A DNA stretch of 64,000 nucleotides from UMGS363 sp964402055 (GCA_964402055.1 CAYOAV010000001.1:34493-98492); one strand, 5' to 3'. Shown: positions 52,189 through 60,767, counted from the first letter of the stretch. Notes: a model not told the origin generated them from the letters alone. Translations and numbers: made by a program.

Positions 52189-54486
52189 ATGCTTTGTACA
52201 AGATGTAAGAAGAGAACTGCTGTGGTATTTATTACTGCTATTCAAGGCGAAGAAAACCATAACGAGGGGCTTTGCCTTTTATGTGCAAAACAGCTTGGAA
52301 TACCGCAGGTAAAGGAATATATGGATCAAATGGGACTTACCGATCAGGATGTTGAGGAGCTTTCAGATGAGCTTACAGGCATAACCGAAGCTGACGATGA
52401 TGATGGAGGATTTTTCAACAAGGGCGGCACAACAGGCTTCCCTAATTTTATTCAGAATCTTATGGGAAGTCTTCCAAAAAGCTTTGACGTTTTCGCAAAG
52501 CAAAATCCACATAATGAGGAAAACTCTGAAGGCTCAAAGGAAAATGACACGCCCAAGCATCCTCGTCAGCGTAAAATGAAATCGCTTGAATCATATTGTG
52601 ATAATCTCTCAAAAAAAGCTGAGGAAGGCAAGCTTGACAATATTATCGGACGTGAAAAGGAAATTGCACGAACAATTCAAATACTTTCACGCCGCCAGAA
52701 GAATAATCCCTGCCTTATCGGTGAGCCAGGTGTTGGTAAAACAGCTATCGCAGAGGGCATTGCACAGCAGATTGCTAAGGGAGATGTTCCGTATAATCTC
52801 CGTAATAAAAGGGTTTATCTTCTCGATCTTACTGCACTTATCGCAGGAACACAGTTCAGAGGTCAGTTTGAAAGCCGTATGAAGGCTCTTATTGACGAAA
52901 TTAAAAATGCGGGAAACATCATCCTTTTTGTTGACGAGATTCACAATCTTGTCGGAACAGGCGGCGACAACGAGGGTTCTATGAATGCCGCAAATATCCT
53001 TAAGCCAGCTCTTTCAAGAGGCGAGGTTCAGGTAATTGGTGCGACAACCTTCAAGGAATATCGCAAGTACATTGAAAAGGATTCAGCACTAGAGCGAAGA
53101 TTTCAGCCTGTTACGGTCAATGAGCCGTCAATAAGTGAAACAGAGCAGGTTCTTTTCGGAATAAAGCAATATTATGAAAATCATCATAAGGTTAAAATCA
53201 CCGATGAGCTGTTAAGAATGTGTGCTGTGCTTTCCGAAAGATATATAAACGATCGCTATCTTCCCGATAAAGCGATTGATTTGCTTGATGAAGCCTGTGC
53301 GTGCAGAAGCATACGCAGTTCCGAGCTTAGCAAGCTTGATGAGGTAAAGAAGTCACTTGAAAAGGAAGAACAGAATGTTGCTGAAATAGAAGAAGCAGCT
53401 GAACCTGATTTTGAAAAGCTTGCAAATGCAAAGGCAGAAATAATCAGACTTCAAAAGGAGCTGACTAAAGCCGAATCAGCTGCTGAAAAGGTTTATGTTA
53501 CAGAAGAAGACCTTTCCAAGGTTATTGAGCTCTGGACTGGCATTCCATCAAGCAAGGTTATCGAAAGTGAATATAAAAAGCTGGAAAATCTCGAAAACAA
53601 GTTAAGTGAAAAAATAATCGGTCAGAATGAGGCAATTTCGCTTGTCTGCAAGGCAATCAAACGTACAAGAGTTCAGCTATCAAAACGTCGCAGACCTGCT
53701 TCATTCATTTTTGTAGGTCCTACAGGTGTTGGAAAGACTGAACTTGTAAAGGTAATTGCAGCAGAGCTTTTTGACGGAACGGATCCGCTGATTCGTCTTG
53801 ATATGACGGAATATATGGAAAAGCATTCGGTATCTCGTCTTATAGGCTCACCTCCAGGATATGTTGGCTATGACGAAGCTGGGCAGCTTACGGAAAAGGT
53901 CAGAAGAAGGCCCTATTCTGTGGTACTTTTCGATGAAATAGAAAAGGCTCACCCTGATGTAATGAATATTCTGCTTCAGATACTTGACGAAGGCAGGGTT
54001 ACAGACTCTCAAGGAAGAACTGTAAATTTTGAAAACACAATAATCGTTATGACTTCAAACGCAGGTTCAACAGATAAATCAACAGGAATAGGCTTTAACA
54101 GAACCGAGAGTGAGGTTTCAAAGGAAAAATCAATGAAAGCTCTCTCTGATTTCCTGCGTCCTGAATTTTTAAGCAGAATTGATGAGGTAGTCACATTTGA
54201 GCCACTCTCAAAGGAAAGCTACGAAAAAATCGCAGCTCTTATGCTTGATGAGATGAAAGAACCTCTTGCCGAAAAGGGCATCACGCTCAAATATAGCAAA
54301 AAGGCACTTTCTGTTATCGCAGAAAAAGCATATGGTAAGAAGTTCGGTGCAAGAGATATACGACATGTTATCCGTGAAAATGCCGAAGATAAAATTGCCG
54401 AGCTTATTATCGGAAGTACAGCAAATCCGTTTGAAACAATTAAGATTGCTGAAAAGAAAGGCGAGCTTGATATTACAGCTGAATAA
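52189..54486 (+). CDS. clpE: ClpE-type AAA+ unfoldase (Clp protease ATP-binding subunit)
   Basis: 765 residues. N-terminal zinc finger (MLCTRCKKR at 1-9 and CLLCAKQ near 28), the feature that marks ClpE rather than ClpC. D1 module: Walker A GEPGVGKTAIAE, Walker B ILFVDEIHNLVG. A coiled-coil middle region spans about 385-430. D2 module: FVGPTGVGKTELVK, then VVLFDEIEKAHPD. It feeds unfolded protein to ClpP. Preceded by a GGAGG site and followed by a strong terminator. It is in the same transcript as the DUF5711 and CvpA genes. Confidence 0.92.
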   Translation: MLCTRCKKRTAVVFITAIQGEENHNEGLCLLCAKQLGIPQVKEYMDQMGLTDQDVEELSDELTGITEADDDDGGFFNKGGTTGFPNFIQNLMGSLPKSFDVFAKQNPHNEENSEGSKENDTPKHPRQRKMKSLESYCDNLSKKAEEGKLDNIIGREKEIARTIQILSRRQKNNPCLIGEPGVGKTAIAEGIAQQIAKGDVPYNLRNKRVYLLDLTALIAGTQFRGQFESRMKALIDEIKNAGNIILFVDEIHNLVGTGGDNEGSMNAANILKPALSRGEVQVIGATTFKEYRKYIEKDSALERRFQPVTVNEPSISETEQVLFGIKQYYENHHKVKITDELLRMCAVLSERYINDRYLPDKAIDLLDEACACRSIRSSELSKLDEVKKSLEKEEQNVAEIEEAAEPDFEKLANAKAEIIRLQKELTKAESAAEKVYVTEEDLSKVIELWTGIPSSKVIESEYKKLENLENKLSEKIIGQNEAISLVCKAIKRTRVQLSKRRRPASFIFVGPTGVGKTELVKVIAAELFDGTDPLIRLDMTEYMEKHSVSRLIGSPPGYVGYDEAGQLTEKVRRRPYSVVLFDEIEKAHPDVMNILLQILDEGRVTDSQGRTVNFENTIIVMTSNAGSTDKSTGIGFNRTESEVSKEKSMKALSDFLRPEFLSRIDEVVTFEPLSKESYEKIAALMLDEMKEPLAEKGITLKYSKKALSVIAEKAYGKKFGARDIRHVIRENAEDKIAELIIGSTANPFETIKIAEKKGELDITAE

Positions 54487-54494
54487 ACCGTATA

Positions 54495-54538
54495 TTTTCC
54501 GCAGTATTCTTCAAAAAAATACTGCGGAAAATTTTTTC
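54495..54538 (+). terminator. Terminator after clpE
   Basis: Fourteen perfect pairs (TTTTCCGCAGTATT, 54495-54508; AATACTGCGGAAAA, 54518-54531) followed by TTTTTTC. It ends the long plus-strand array. Confidence 0.95.
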
Positions 54539-54569
54539 TAAAAAAATGCAAATTTTTTCAAAAAAGGTA

Positions 54570-54598
54570 TTGACAAGTGAATTTATATGTGCTATAAT
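54570..54598 (+). promoter_or_regulatory. Consensus promoter of tRNA cluster
   Basis: TTGACA (54570-54575), 17-base spacer, TATAAT (54593-54598): perfect sigma-A boxes, as expected of a stable-RNA promoter. Confidence 0.93.
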
Positions 54599-54625
54599 AG
54601 ATACTGTCGTTAGGGAAGATAAATT

Positions 54626-54699
54626 GCGAGTGTAGTTCAATGGTAGAACACTAGCCTTCCAAGCTGGTTGCGTGGGTTCGATTCCCATCACTCGCTCCA
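54626..54699 (+). tRNA. tRNA-Gly (anticodon TCC)
   Basis: 74 bases including encoded CCA. Acceptor GCGAGTG pairs with CACTCGC; the anticodon loop CTTCCAA gives TCC; T-loop GGTTCGATTCC. First of three tRNAs in one transcript. Confidence 0.96.
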
Positions 54700-54721
54700 A
54701 ATTTCCCTAACGCTTTTATGT

Positions 54722-54798
54722 GCGTCATTAACTCAGCTGGATAGAGTAACTGCCTTCTAAGCAGTAAGCCACTGGTTCGAATCCAGTATGACGCGCCA
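54722..54798 (+). tRNA. tRNA-Arg (anticodon TCT)
   Basis: 77 bases with encoded CCA. Acceptor GCGTCAT/ATGACGC; anticodon loop CTTCTAA gives TCT, reading AGA and AGG; T-loop GGTTCGAATCC. Confidence 0.96.
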
Positions 54799-54802
54799 TA
54801 TG

Positions 54803-54879
54803 GTGGGTGTAGCTTAGTTGGTTAAAGCGTCGGATTGTGGTCCCGAAGATCGTGGGTTCGAATCCCATCTCCCACCCCA
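54803..54879 (+). tRNA. tRNA-His (anticodon GTG)
   Basis: 77 bases with encoded CCA. Anticodon loop TTGTGGT gives GTG. An extra G precedes the first base (54802) and faces the discriminator C, as in tRNA-His. Acceptor GTGGGTG and CTCCCAC have one T-T mismatch. Confidence 0.95.
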
Positions 54880-54881
54880 TC

Positions 54882-54910
54882 AAAAGTCTGCTTAATGCAG
54901 ACTTTTTTAT
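54882..54910 (+). terminator. Terminator of tRNA cluster
   Basis: Ten pairs (AAAAGTCTGC, 54882-54891; GCAGACTTTT, 54897-54906), loop TTAAT, then T run. Confidence 0.93.
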
Positions 54911-54950
54911 TGCAAAAATACGGTAATATAATTATGTTTCATATTATAAC

Positions 54951-54990
54951 AAAAGCACAAAGACCTTATCGGTACTTTGTGCTTTTTAAA
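54951..54990. terminator. Terminator of chemoreceptor gene, probably bidirectional
   Basis: Twelve pairs (AAAAGCACAAAG, 54951-54962; CTTTGTGCTTTT, 54975-54986) plus inner ACC/GGT. Runs of T on both strands; it lies 34 bases past the chemoreceptor stop. Confidence 0.85.
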
Positions 54991-55024
54991 AAATGGAGGC
55001 TAAATTATCAAACTGACAAGCAGT

Positions 55025-57004
55025 TTACGAACGGAGCTGGAATGAACTCATAAGCTCCTTAAGCATTGAAGCCTGACCTGAAAGCTCTTCAGAAGCTGCT
55101 GCAGATTCTTCAGATGTTGCTGAATTGTTTTGTACAACGCTTGAAATCTGCTCAATTCCAACTGTGATCTGACGAATAGATTCCGCAGCTTCGTTAGACG
55201 ATTCGGAAATCTTAGTATTGATCTCGGCAACCTCACCTGCCGCCTGTGATACACCACCAAGCATTTCAGAAACCTCATTAACAAGCACATTTCCATTTTC
55301 AACTGCTTCAAGCGAAGCTTCAATAAGCTCATTTGTCGATTTAGCCGCATCAGCGGACTTGCTTGCAAGATTTCTTACTTCATCAGCAACAACTGCAAAG
55401 CCCTTGCCAGCCTCTCCTGCTCTTGCAGCTTCAACAGCGGCATTCAAAGCAAGTATATTAGTCTGGAATGCAATATCCTCGATTGTTTTGATAATATTCT
55501 GAATTTCATCAGAAGTAGTACTTATTTTCTTCATTGCATCAACAAGGTCAGCCATTCTGTCGCCAGCGTCCTTCATCCTAACGCCTGCGTTGTTGGTACT
55601 TTCCATCGCTGTATTTGCAAAATCAGCATTAGTACGAATCTTATCCGAGATAACATTGATAGTTGCGGCAAGCTCTTCAATGGAAGAAGCCTGTTCCGTC
55701 GCACCCTGCGAGAGAGCCTGTGCACCTGCCGAAACCTGATCTGCTCCTGCGGAAACCTGATCAGAAGCAATATTTATCTGCGACATAGTATCGCTCAAAT
55801 TATGATTGATATTCCTGATATACTGAAGAAGCTCCTGATAATCGCCTACATAATACTGCTCGCCCTGTCCTGTATGTACGTTAAAATTGCCCTCGGACAT
55901 TGCTTCAAGTATTCTTCCGATATCCTTTATGATGTTGCTGATATCAGAAACAACCTGTCTGGTAGCCTGTGAAAGCCTACCTGTTTCGTCCTTTGTTTTA
56001 AGAGTAGGAACCTCACTTGTAAGATCACCATTTGCAAGCTTTTCAATACGCTCTGTGCAAACTCTAACTGAGCTTCCTATTGCCCTTCCAAGCCACAATG
56101 AAAGTCCTGCTGCAATGATTCCTGCCGCAATGACCATAACAATTGTAACTGTAATAGCTACTCTTGTATCAGCCATATAATCATCAACAGGAGCATAAAC
56201 TATCAGCGACCAACCATCTGTACCCTCGATTGAAGTATATGAACAATACTGTGCTTCGCCATTTTCAACATATCTCGCAAAGCCAATCTCCCCTGATCTT
56301 GCCTTTTCATGGATTGCAGCGATCTCGGTATAGCCTGAATCGGTTTTAGCCATTTCCTCGATATTCTCGCCATTTTTAACAACATCGCTGTCATAATCAG
56401 CAATTGTATCGCCATGCTCGTCAATAATATATGCTTTGCAATTATCGCTTATGTTAATGCTTCTCATAATATCGTTGAGAAATTCGGGATCAGGAACGAT
56501 AAATACGCAACCTATTACCTCGCTGTCAGCGATACCGTCCTTCCAAACAGGACCTGCGAAAATCATAAGTGTTTCGCCTGTCAATCTTGAAACAGTAGGC
56601 TCGGATATACTTGTTTCACCGTTCATAGCCTTTTTAAAATATTCTCTGTCGGCATAATTATTACCGTCAGGACAATCACCGTTTATATCAGCAACCATAA
56701 CATTTTCAAGCTGAAACATATCCTGATTTCTTTCAAGCACGTCTGTTAAGGCGCTATTCTTTTTTCCAAGGTCATATGAAGCAAGCCTGCTGTCTATGCC
56801 CATTTCCTTAACTATGTTGATATACGAGGTCATTTCCCACTCCGAACGCTCGGAAGCAACACTCGTAGCCGCTTTCATACTATGCTCAACCAAATCCATT
56901 GTAACATTATAGGTTGTCAGGCACGAATAAGTACCAAGAGCAATCAGTGAAATGCTTACCATAAGAATACAAGTGAGAAGAATTTTTTTACCAATAGATT
57001 TCAT
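55025..57004 (-). CDS. Methyl-accepting chemotaxis protein (dCache sensor)
   Basis: 659 residues from the ATG at 57004, which follows GGAGGG. First membrane helix about 6-27; extracellular dCache-type sensor (about 40-270, with DINGDCPDGNNYADREYFK and AYIIDEHGDTIAD); second helix about 283-306; HAMP region (RIEKLANGDLTSEVP); cytosolic coiled coil with the conserved hairpin tip IAFQTNILALNAAVEAARAG. It signals to CheA/CheW; the ligand is unknown. It has a long structured leader. It suggests the organism is, or was, motile or uses a chemosensory pathway. Confidence 0.96.
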   Translation of the reverse strand: MKSIGKKILLTCILMVSISLIALGTYSCLTTYNVTMDLVEHSMKAATSVASERSEWEMTSYINIVKEMGIDSRLASYDLGKKNSALTDVLERNQDMFQLENVMVADINGDCPDGNNYADREYFKKAMNGETSISEPTVSRLTGETLMIFAGPVWKDGIADSEVIGCVFIVPDPEFLNDIMRSINISDNCKAYIIDEHGDTIADYDSDVVKNGENIEEMAKTDSGYTEIAAIHEKARSGEIGFARYVENGEAQYCSYTSIEGTDGWSLIVYAPVDDYMADTRVAITVTIVMVIAAGIIAAGLSLWLGRAIGSSVRVCTERIEKLANGDLTSEVPTLKTKDETGRLSQATRQVVSDISNIIKDIGRILEAMSEGNFNVHTGQGEQYYVGDYQELLQYIRNINHNLSDTMSQINIASDQVSAGADQVSAGAQALSQGATEQASSIEELAATINVISDKIRTNADFANTAMESTNNAGVRMKDAGDRMADLVDAMKKISTTSDEIQNIIKTIEDIAFQTNILALNAAVEAARAGEAGKGFAVVADEVRNLASKSADAAKSTNELIEASLEAVENGNVLVNEVSEMLGGVSQAAGEVAEINTKISESSNEAAESIRQITVGIEQISSVVQNNSATSEESAAASEELSGQASMLKELMSSFQLRS

Positions 57005-57034
57005 ATATGCACCCTCCTGATTTTTAACCGACAT

Positions 57035-57202
57035 ATGCCCTCAAAAACATATGATCGGCAAATTAAGAAAACACTTGCAGAAGCTCATAAAATTTGCAAG
57101 GTTTCCCTAATAAAACGCTAAAAATAAGAACAAAATAAATAAATTCAGCGTTTTTATGACGATTTTTCACAAGCTGTATAAAAACCGTTCATCTTATTTA
57201 AT
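57035..57202 (-). promoter_or_regulatory. Structured leader of the chemoreceptor mRNA
   Basis: This is most of the 350-base gene-free stretch from 57005 to 57355. On the minus strand, in order: AAAACGCT/AGCGTTTT (eight pairs, large loop), CTTGCA/TGCAAG (six pairs), and CCGA-T-CATATG/CATATGTCGG (ten pairs, one bulge) ending about 15 bases before the ribosome-binding site. It does not match a c-di-GMP riboswitch I know. The rest of the stretch is the promoter and the purA terminator. Confidence 0.5.
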
Positions 57203-57230
57203 ATTATAGCACCTTATTTATAAAAATCAA
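57203..57230 (-). promoter_or_regulatory. Promoter of chemoreceptor gene
   Basis: Minus strand TTGATT (57225-57230), 16-base spacer, TATAAT (57203-57208). Places transcription start about 190 bases before the ATG. Confidence 0.65.
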
Positions 57231-57316
57231 GTCTTTTTTCACATTTTCTTAATAGTGTTTATTTTTTACAGTAAAATTTGTGCATATTATACAAATTTTA
57301 ATCAATTCAGACATAG

Positions 57317-57346
57317 CAAAACCGCCACGGAGACCCACGGCGGTTA
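57317..57346 (-). terminator. Terminator after purA
   Basis: Arms AACCGCC (57320-57326) and GGCGGTT (57339-57345), with inner pairs; minus strand is followed by TTTTG. Ten bases past the purA stop. Confidence 0.8.
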
Positions 57347-57355
57347 ATAATTTAT

Positions 57356-58630
57356 TTATCTTTCAATCTGCTGTTCACGGTCAGGGCCAACACCGACCAT
57401 AGCAATCTTACATTCGCAAAGCTCTTCAAGACGCTTAATATATCCCTTGCAAATCTCTGGAAGCTCATCAAAGCTTCTGCAATTGGAAATATCGTCGTTA
57501 AATCCAGGATAATCCTCATAAACAGGCTCACAGCCTTCAAGTTCCTCAAGTGTTGCAGGAAAATCCTTTATAACAGTTCCATCAGGCTTCTTATACGCTA
57601 CGCAAATCTTAAGTGTATCAATTCCTGCAAGCGTATCGAGCTTATTAACAACAAGACAGTTAAGTCCATTTACACGAACAGCGTGTCTGATAATAACAGA
57701 GTCAAACCAGCCTGTACGTCTTGGTCTGCCTGTAATAGTACCAAATTCGTGACCCTTTTCACGGATATAATCGCCTGTTTCATCGTTAAGCTCTGTCGGG
57801 AACGGACCTTTTCCTACTCTTGTTGTATAAGCCTTAGCAACACCGTAAACATTATCAATTACAGTCGGACCTACGCCTGTTCCTACGCATACACCAGCAG
57901 AAAGTGGGTGCGAGCTTGTAACATATGGATATGTGCCAAAGTCAATATCCAGAAGAGTAGCCTGAGCGCCCTCAAAAAGAATTTCCTTACCAGCCTTAGC
58001 TGCTTCATATGCAAGAACGGAAACGTCAGCCTCATATTTTGCAAGACGCTTACCATATTCGGTATATTCCTTGATAACAGCTTCAATGTCAACAGTCTTG
58101 CCGCCGTAAACCTCTGTAATGATCTTATTTCTCAATCTGCCTGTTGTACGAGCCTTTTCAGCAAAAACCTCGGGATGGATAAGATCATAGAAGCGAATAC
58201 CAGAACGCTCATACTTGTCCATATATGTGGGGCCAATACCTCTTTTAGTTGTACCAATGTCAAGATTACCTCTGAATTCCTCTGAAAGTCCATCAAGAAT
58301 GATATGCCAAGGCATAACAATATGTGCTCTTGGATCTATTCTTAACTTATCGCAAGAAACTCCTCTTGATTCAAGATTATCGATCTCACCGAGAAGATCC
58401 TCAGGATTGAGAACAACACCTGCACCTATAAGGCAGAGTGTATCTTTATAAAGAATTCCCGATGGGATAAGATGAAGCTTATAAGTTTCACCATTGCTTG
58501 CAACTGTATGACCAGCGTTGTTTCCGCCCTGTGAACGTACAACAACATCTGCTCTTGAAGCAAGTATATCAATAACCTTTCCCTTGCCCTCATCACCCCA
58601 CTGGGTACCGATAACAATATTTGCAGCCAT
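57356..58630 (-). CDS. purA: Adenylosuccinate synthetase
   Basis: 424 residues from the ATG at 58630, which has CGGAG upstream; a longer frame extends into the leader and is not supported. Motifs: GTQWGDEGKGK (catalytic Asp), NNAGHTV (catalytic His), TTKRGIGPTY, and the GTP site VNKLDTLAG. It joins aspartate to IMP on the way to AMP. It is monocistronic with a consensus promoter and a leader of about 110 bases that can form two hairpins, including CGACAGC/GCTGTCG. Confidence 0.98.
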   Translation of the reverse strand: MAANIVIGTQWGDEGKGKVIDILASRADVVVRSQGGNNAGHTVASNGETYKLHLIPSGILYKDTLCLIGAGVVLNPEDLLGEIDNLESRGVSCDKLRIDPRAHIVMPWHIILDGLSEEFRGNLDIGTTKRGIGPTYMDKYERSGIRFYDLIHPEVFAEKARTTGRLRNKIITEVYGGKTVDIEAVIKEYTEYGKRLAKYEADVSVLAYEAAKAGKEILFEGAQATLLDIDFGTYPYVTSSHPLSAGVCVGTGVGPTVIDNVYGVAKAYTTRVGKGPFPTELNDETGDYIREKGHEFGTITGRPRRTGWFDSVIIRHAVRVNGLNCLVVNKLDTLAGIDTLKICVAYKKPDGTVIKDFPATLEELEGCEPVYEDYPGFNDDISNCRSFDELPEICKGYIKRLEELCECKIAMVGVGPDREQQIER

Positions 58631-58746
58631 AGAAAACTCCGTTTCCCGACAGCGATAAATTTTTTGTTGCCCTCCTGCTGTCGAAAGGAAAAGCACGGAC
58701 GCTTCAGAAAACACATATTCTTCCGAAACGCTTAACACCAAATTGT

Positions 58747-58775
58747 ATTATAGCAGATTTTTTTTATAATGTCAA
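58747..58775 (-). promoter_or_regulatory. Sigma-A promoter of purA
   Basis: Minus strand TTGACA (58770-58775), 17-base spacer, TATAAT (58747-58752): perfect boxes. Eight bases separate it from the divergent plus-strand promoter. Confidence 0.9.
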
Positions 58776-58783
58776 CTTTTTTC

Positions 58784-58812
58784 TTGACTTAATTGAGGAT
58801 ATATGGTAAAAT
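58784..58812 (+). promoter_or_regulatory. Sigma-A promoter of bitopic acidic-tail protein
   Basis: Plus strand TTGACT (58784-58789), 17-base spacer, TAAAAT (58807-58812). Lies back to back with the purA promoter. Confidence 0.72.
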
Positions 58813-58863
58813 TTAAATGATGCGTTCAGCATGATATTAAATACAATATGAGGGGTATTAACT

Positions 58864-60015
58864 ATGGGCATTTTCAAAAGCAGATTTTCTAGAATATTTA
58901 TAACTTTAGCACTTTTGGGTGTTGTATGCTTTGTAATGGGAATATACGAACTTGTCGGAGCTTCAAGCTTTAAAGCTGATATCAATAAGAACATCGATAA
59001 TTCCGAAAACATCATTAATTATATGTATCAATCTGATTACAAGCTTAAAGAAAACGTCTGCGGAGATATTCTTTACCTTTTTGAAGCATATTGTGAAGAA
59101 ACAACTACTCATACCGTAAACGGAATTGAAACCTCGTCAAATGTTTCGGGTACATATTATCTTATGCCTATCATAAATTATGAGGACGGCGATGATAATA
59201 CATATTATGTAACAGTCGTTGCTAGAAATTCCGACTTCCGTCAGAGCTGTGAAATGCTTGTTGATAATACTTATGCTTTTCTCGGGGGAGAAGAAGACAT
59301 TGACTGGACGGACTGCGTTTTTTACGGCAAGGTCAAGCCTCTTGAAGATGATGTAAAGCTTTATCTCAAAGAATTTGTAAATGAATTTGAGCTTTTTGAG
59401 AATGCTTCTGATTATAATAAATACATACTCCCCTTTGAGCTTGAGGATTATAACTATGACAAGCATATGAGCTCGGGTTGGCTTATGCTTGCAATAGGAG
59501 TTGGACTTATAGCTGTTTCCGCTGTTATATTTATCGTTTACAAAAACAAATCTTCGTCAGCAGAAGAAATCAGTTACAATGAAGAAACTGAATCTGCAAG
59601 AGAATCATTTCTTAACGTTAAGCCGATTGACGAGGAAAACGTAAGAGTTGCCAAGCCGAAAGAACAGGCTGTAATCAACGTTGAACCAACTGTTGCCGAA
59701 GTCAAGGAAGAAAAAGTTCCCGAAAATAAAGAACCTGAAGCTGTTGCAGGTGTGACAGCCGGTGAAATGCTTACCGCAAATGTTTCCGCAGATGAGCTTG
59801 ATACTCTTCCCGATGACGGAGCTTCAAAGCCTGCTTTCAATTATGATGATGACGGAATGGGCGGAATTGACGTTTCAGCACTTGATTTAAGCACGCTCGG
59901 CGAATACAGCGAGGAAAAGCCAGCAGAAAACGATGATAATATCTACACAGATGATGAAGATTATACATTTGACGCAGATCCTTCATCAATTCAGCTCTCA
60001 GAAATGGATAATTAA
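58864..60015 (+). CDS. Membrane protein with long acidic cytosolic tail, unknown
   Basis: 383 residues. Helix 1 about 10-32, an outside domain (about 33-203, four cysteines at C66, C77, C129 and C151), helix 2 about 204-226, then a tail of about 155 acidic residues. The tail contains VPENKEPEAVAG, FNYDDDGMGGIDVSALDLS and ends NIYTDDEDYTFDADPSSIQ. Not recognised. The tail lacks hydrophobic segments, so it is probably disordered. The downstream gene ends with a related motif (NIYNDDDYELDES). Start follows GAGGGG. Confidence 0.8.
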   Translation: MGIFKSRFSRIFITLALLGVVCFVMGIYELVGASSFKADINKNIDNSENIINYMYQSDYKLKENVCGDILYLFEAYCEETTTHTVNGIETSSNVSGTYYLMPIINYEDGDDNTYYVTVVARNSDFRQSCEMLVDNTYAFLGGEEDIDWTDCVFYGKVKPLEDDVKLYLKEFVNEFELFENASDYNKYILPFELEDYNYDKHMSSGWLMLAIGVGLIAVSAVIFIVYKNKSSSAEEISYNEETESARESFLNVKPIDEENVRVAKPKEQAVINVEPTVAEVKEEKVPENKEPEAVAGVTAGEMLTANVSADELDTLPDDGASKPAFNYDDDGMGGIDVSALDLSTLGEYSEEKPAENDDNIYTDDEDYTFDADPSSIQLSEMDN

Positions 60016-60035
60016 CAACAGAAAGGTGTTTTATT

Positions 60036-60734
60036 ATGTTCTTTTTCAACAAAAACAAAGACAAGGAAGAATCTGTACAAACTGTCAGCACTCCCACTCC
60101 AAAGCCTGCAAGTGCAGATGATTTTTTCGCAGACCTTGACAGAAAACCCAAAGCAAAGCCTGATGCAAAGCAGGAGGTCAAGCTTGATGTTGATGTTCCC
60201 GACATTACAGGTCTTCGTGAAGAGCCTGTTATTGTTGCTCCAAGCTCGATGAACAATGTTGAAGCTGATTTTGTTGCGGCTGAAAATCTGACTGATAAAA
60301 CACTTGGCAGTGATGATGCTTATCACGGCAATATGAATGACGCATATTTCACCGAGGAAAAGCCTGCTGAACAAGAATTTGACCCGAACAAGGCAGTAAC
60401 CGCTGATGATTTTTTCAGCAATATGGGAAAAAAAGCAATTTCAAAACCAACAGCAGAGCCTGTTATTCTGCGTGAAGAACCTCTCCCCGAGGTTGGAAGC
60501 AGTATGAACGGACTGGATATAACAGAGCTTACAACTGATACACTGCGTGATAAGTCGTATGAAGCCGATGAGTTTTATCACGGAAATATGAACGATATTC
60601 CTGACGAGATAAACACCGATTCCTTAGCTGTGAAGCATTTAAAGGCAGACGCTGACGACAGTGGAAACATTTATAATGACGATGATTACGAGCTTGATGA
60701 AAGCAACATTGTAGTGGAAGAAATCAACGAATAA
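60036..60734 (+). CDS. Acidic repeat protein, unknown
   Basis: 232 residues, soluble, no signal peptide or membrane helix. Two related units of about 70 residues: residues 27-102 (SADDFFADLD, REEPVIVAPSSMNN, LTDKTLGSDDAYHGNMND) and 122-187 (TADDFFSNMG, REEPLPEVGSSMNG, LRDKSYEADEFYHGNMND). A third, partial unit follows (TDSLAVKHLKADADDSG). Shared landmarks are ADDFF, REEP, SSMN and YHGNMND. The C-terminus NIYNDDDYELDES echoes the upstream protein. It lies 20 bases after that gene. Function unknown. Confidence 0.78.
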   Translation: MFFFNKNKDKEESVQTVSTPTPKPASADDFFADLDRKPKAKPDAKQEVKLDVDVPDITGLREEPVIVAPSSMNNVEADFVAAENLTDKTLGSDDAYHGNMNDAYFTEEKPAEQEFDPNKAVTADDFFSNMGKKAISKPTAEPVILREEPLPEVGSSMNGLDITELTTDTLRDKSYEADEFYHGNMNDIPDEINTDSLAVKHLKADADDSGNIYNDDDYELDESNIVVEEINE

Positions 60735-60740
60735 AACTTT

Positions 60741-60767
60741 TCGCTCCTTCGGGGGCGATTTTTTTTG
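60741..60767 (+). terminator. Terminator after acidic repeat protein
   Basis: TCGCTCC-TTCGG-GGGCGA hairpin (60741-60758) with a stable TTCG loop, followed by eight T. Confidence 0.92.

Noticed and set aside
54473..54700. Minus-strand frame starting MERVMGIEPTQPAWKAS
   Set aside because: It is the common false protein read from the antisense of a tRNA gene (tRNA-Gly TCC) and the clpE terminator.
54835..55053. Plus-strand frame starting MWSRRSWVRIPSPTPS
   Set aside because: It begins inside tRNA-His and runs through two terminators; a known type of spurious call.
57035..57202. c-di-GMP riboswitch (GEMM type) before the chemoreceptor gene
   Set aside because: The conserved core of that class (GGGCAAACC-like and GACGCAAAGCC-like segments) is not present in the leader.
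57683..58285. Plus-strand open frame of 200 codons opposite purA
   Set aside because: Shadow of a strongly conserved gene; no ribosome-binding site.
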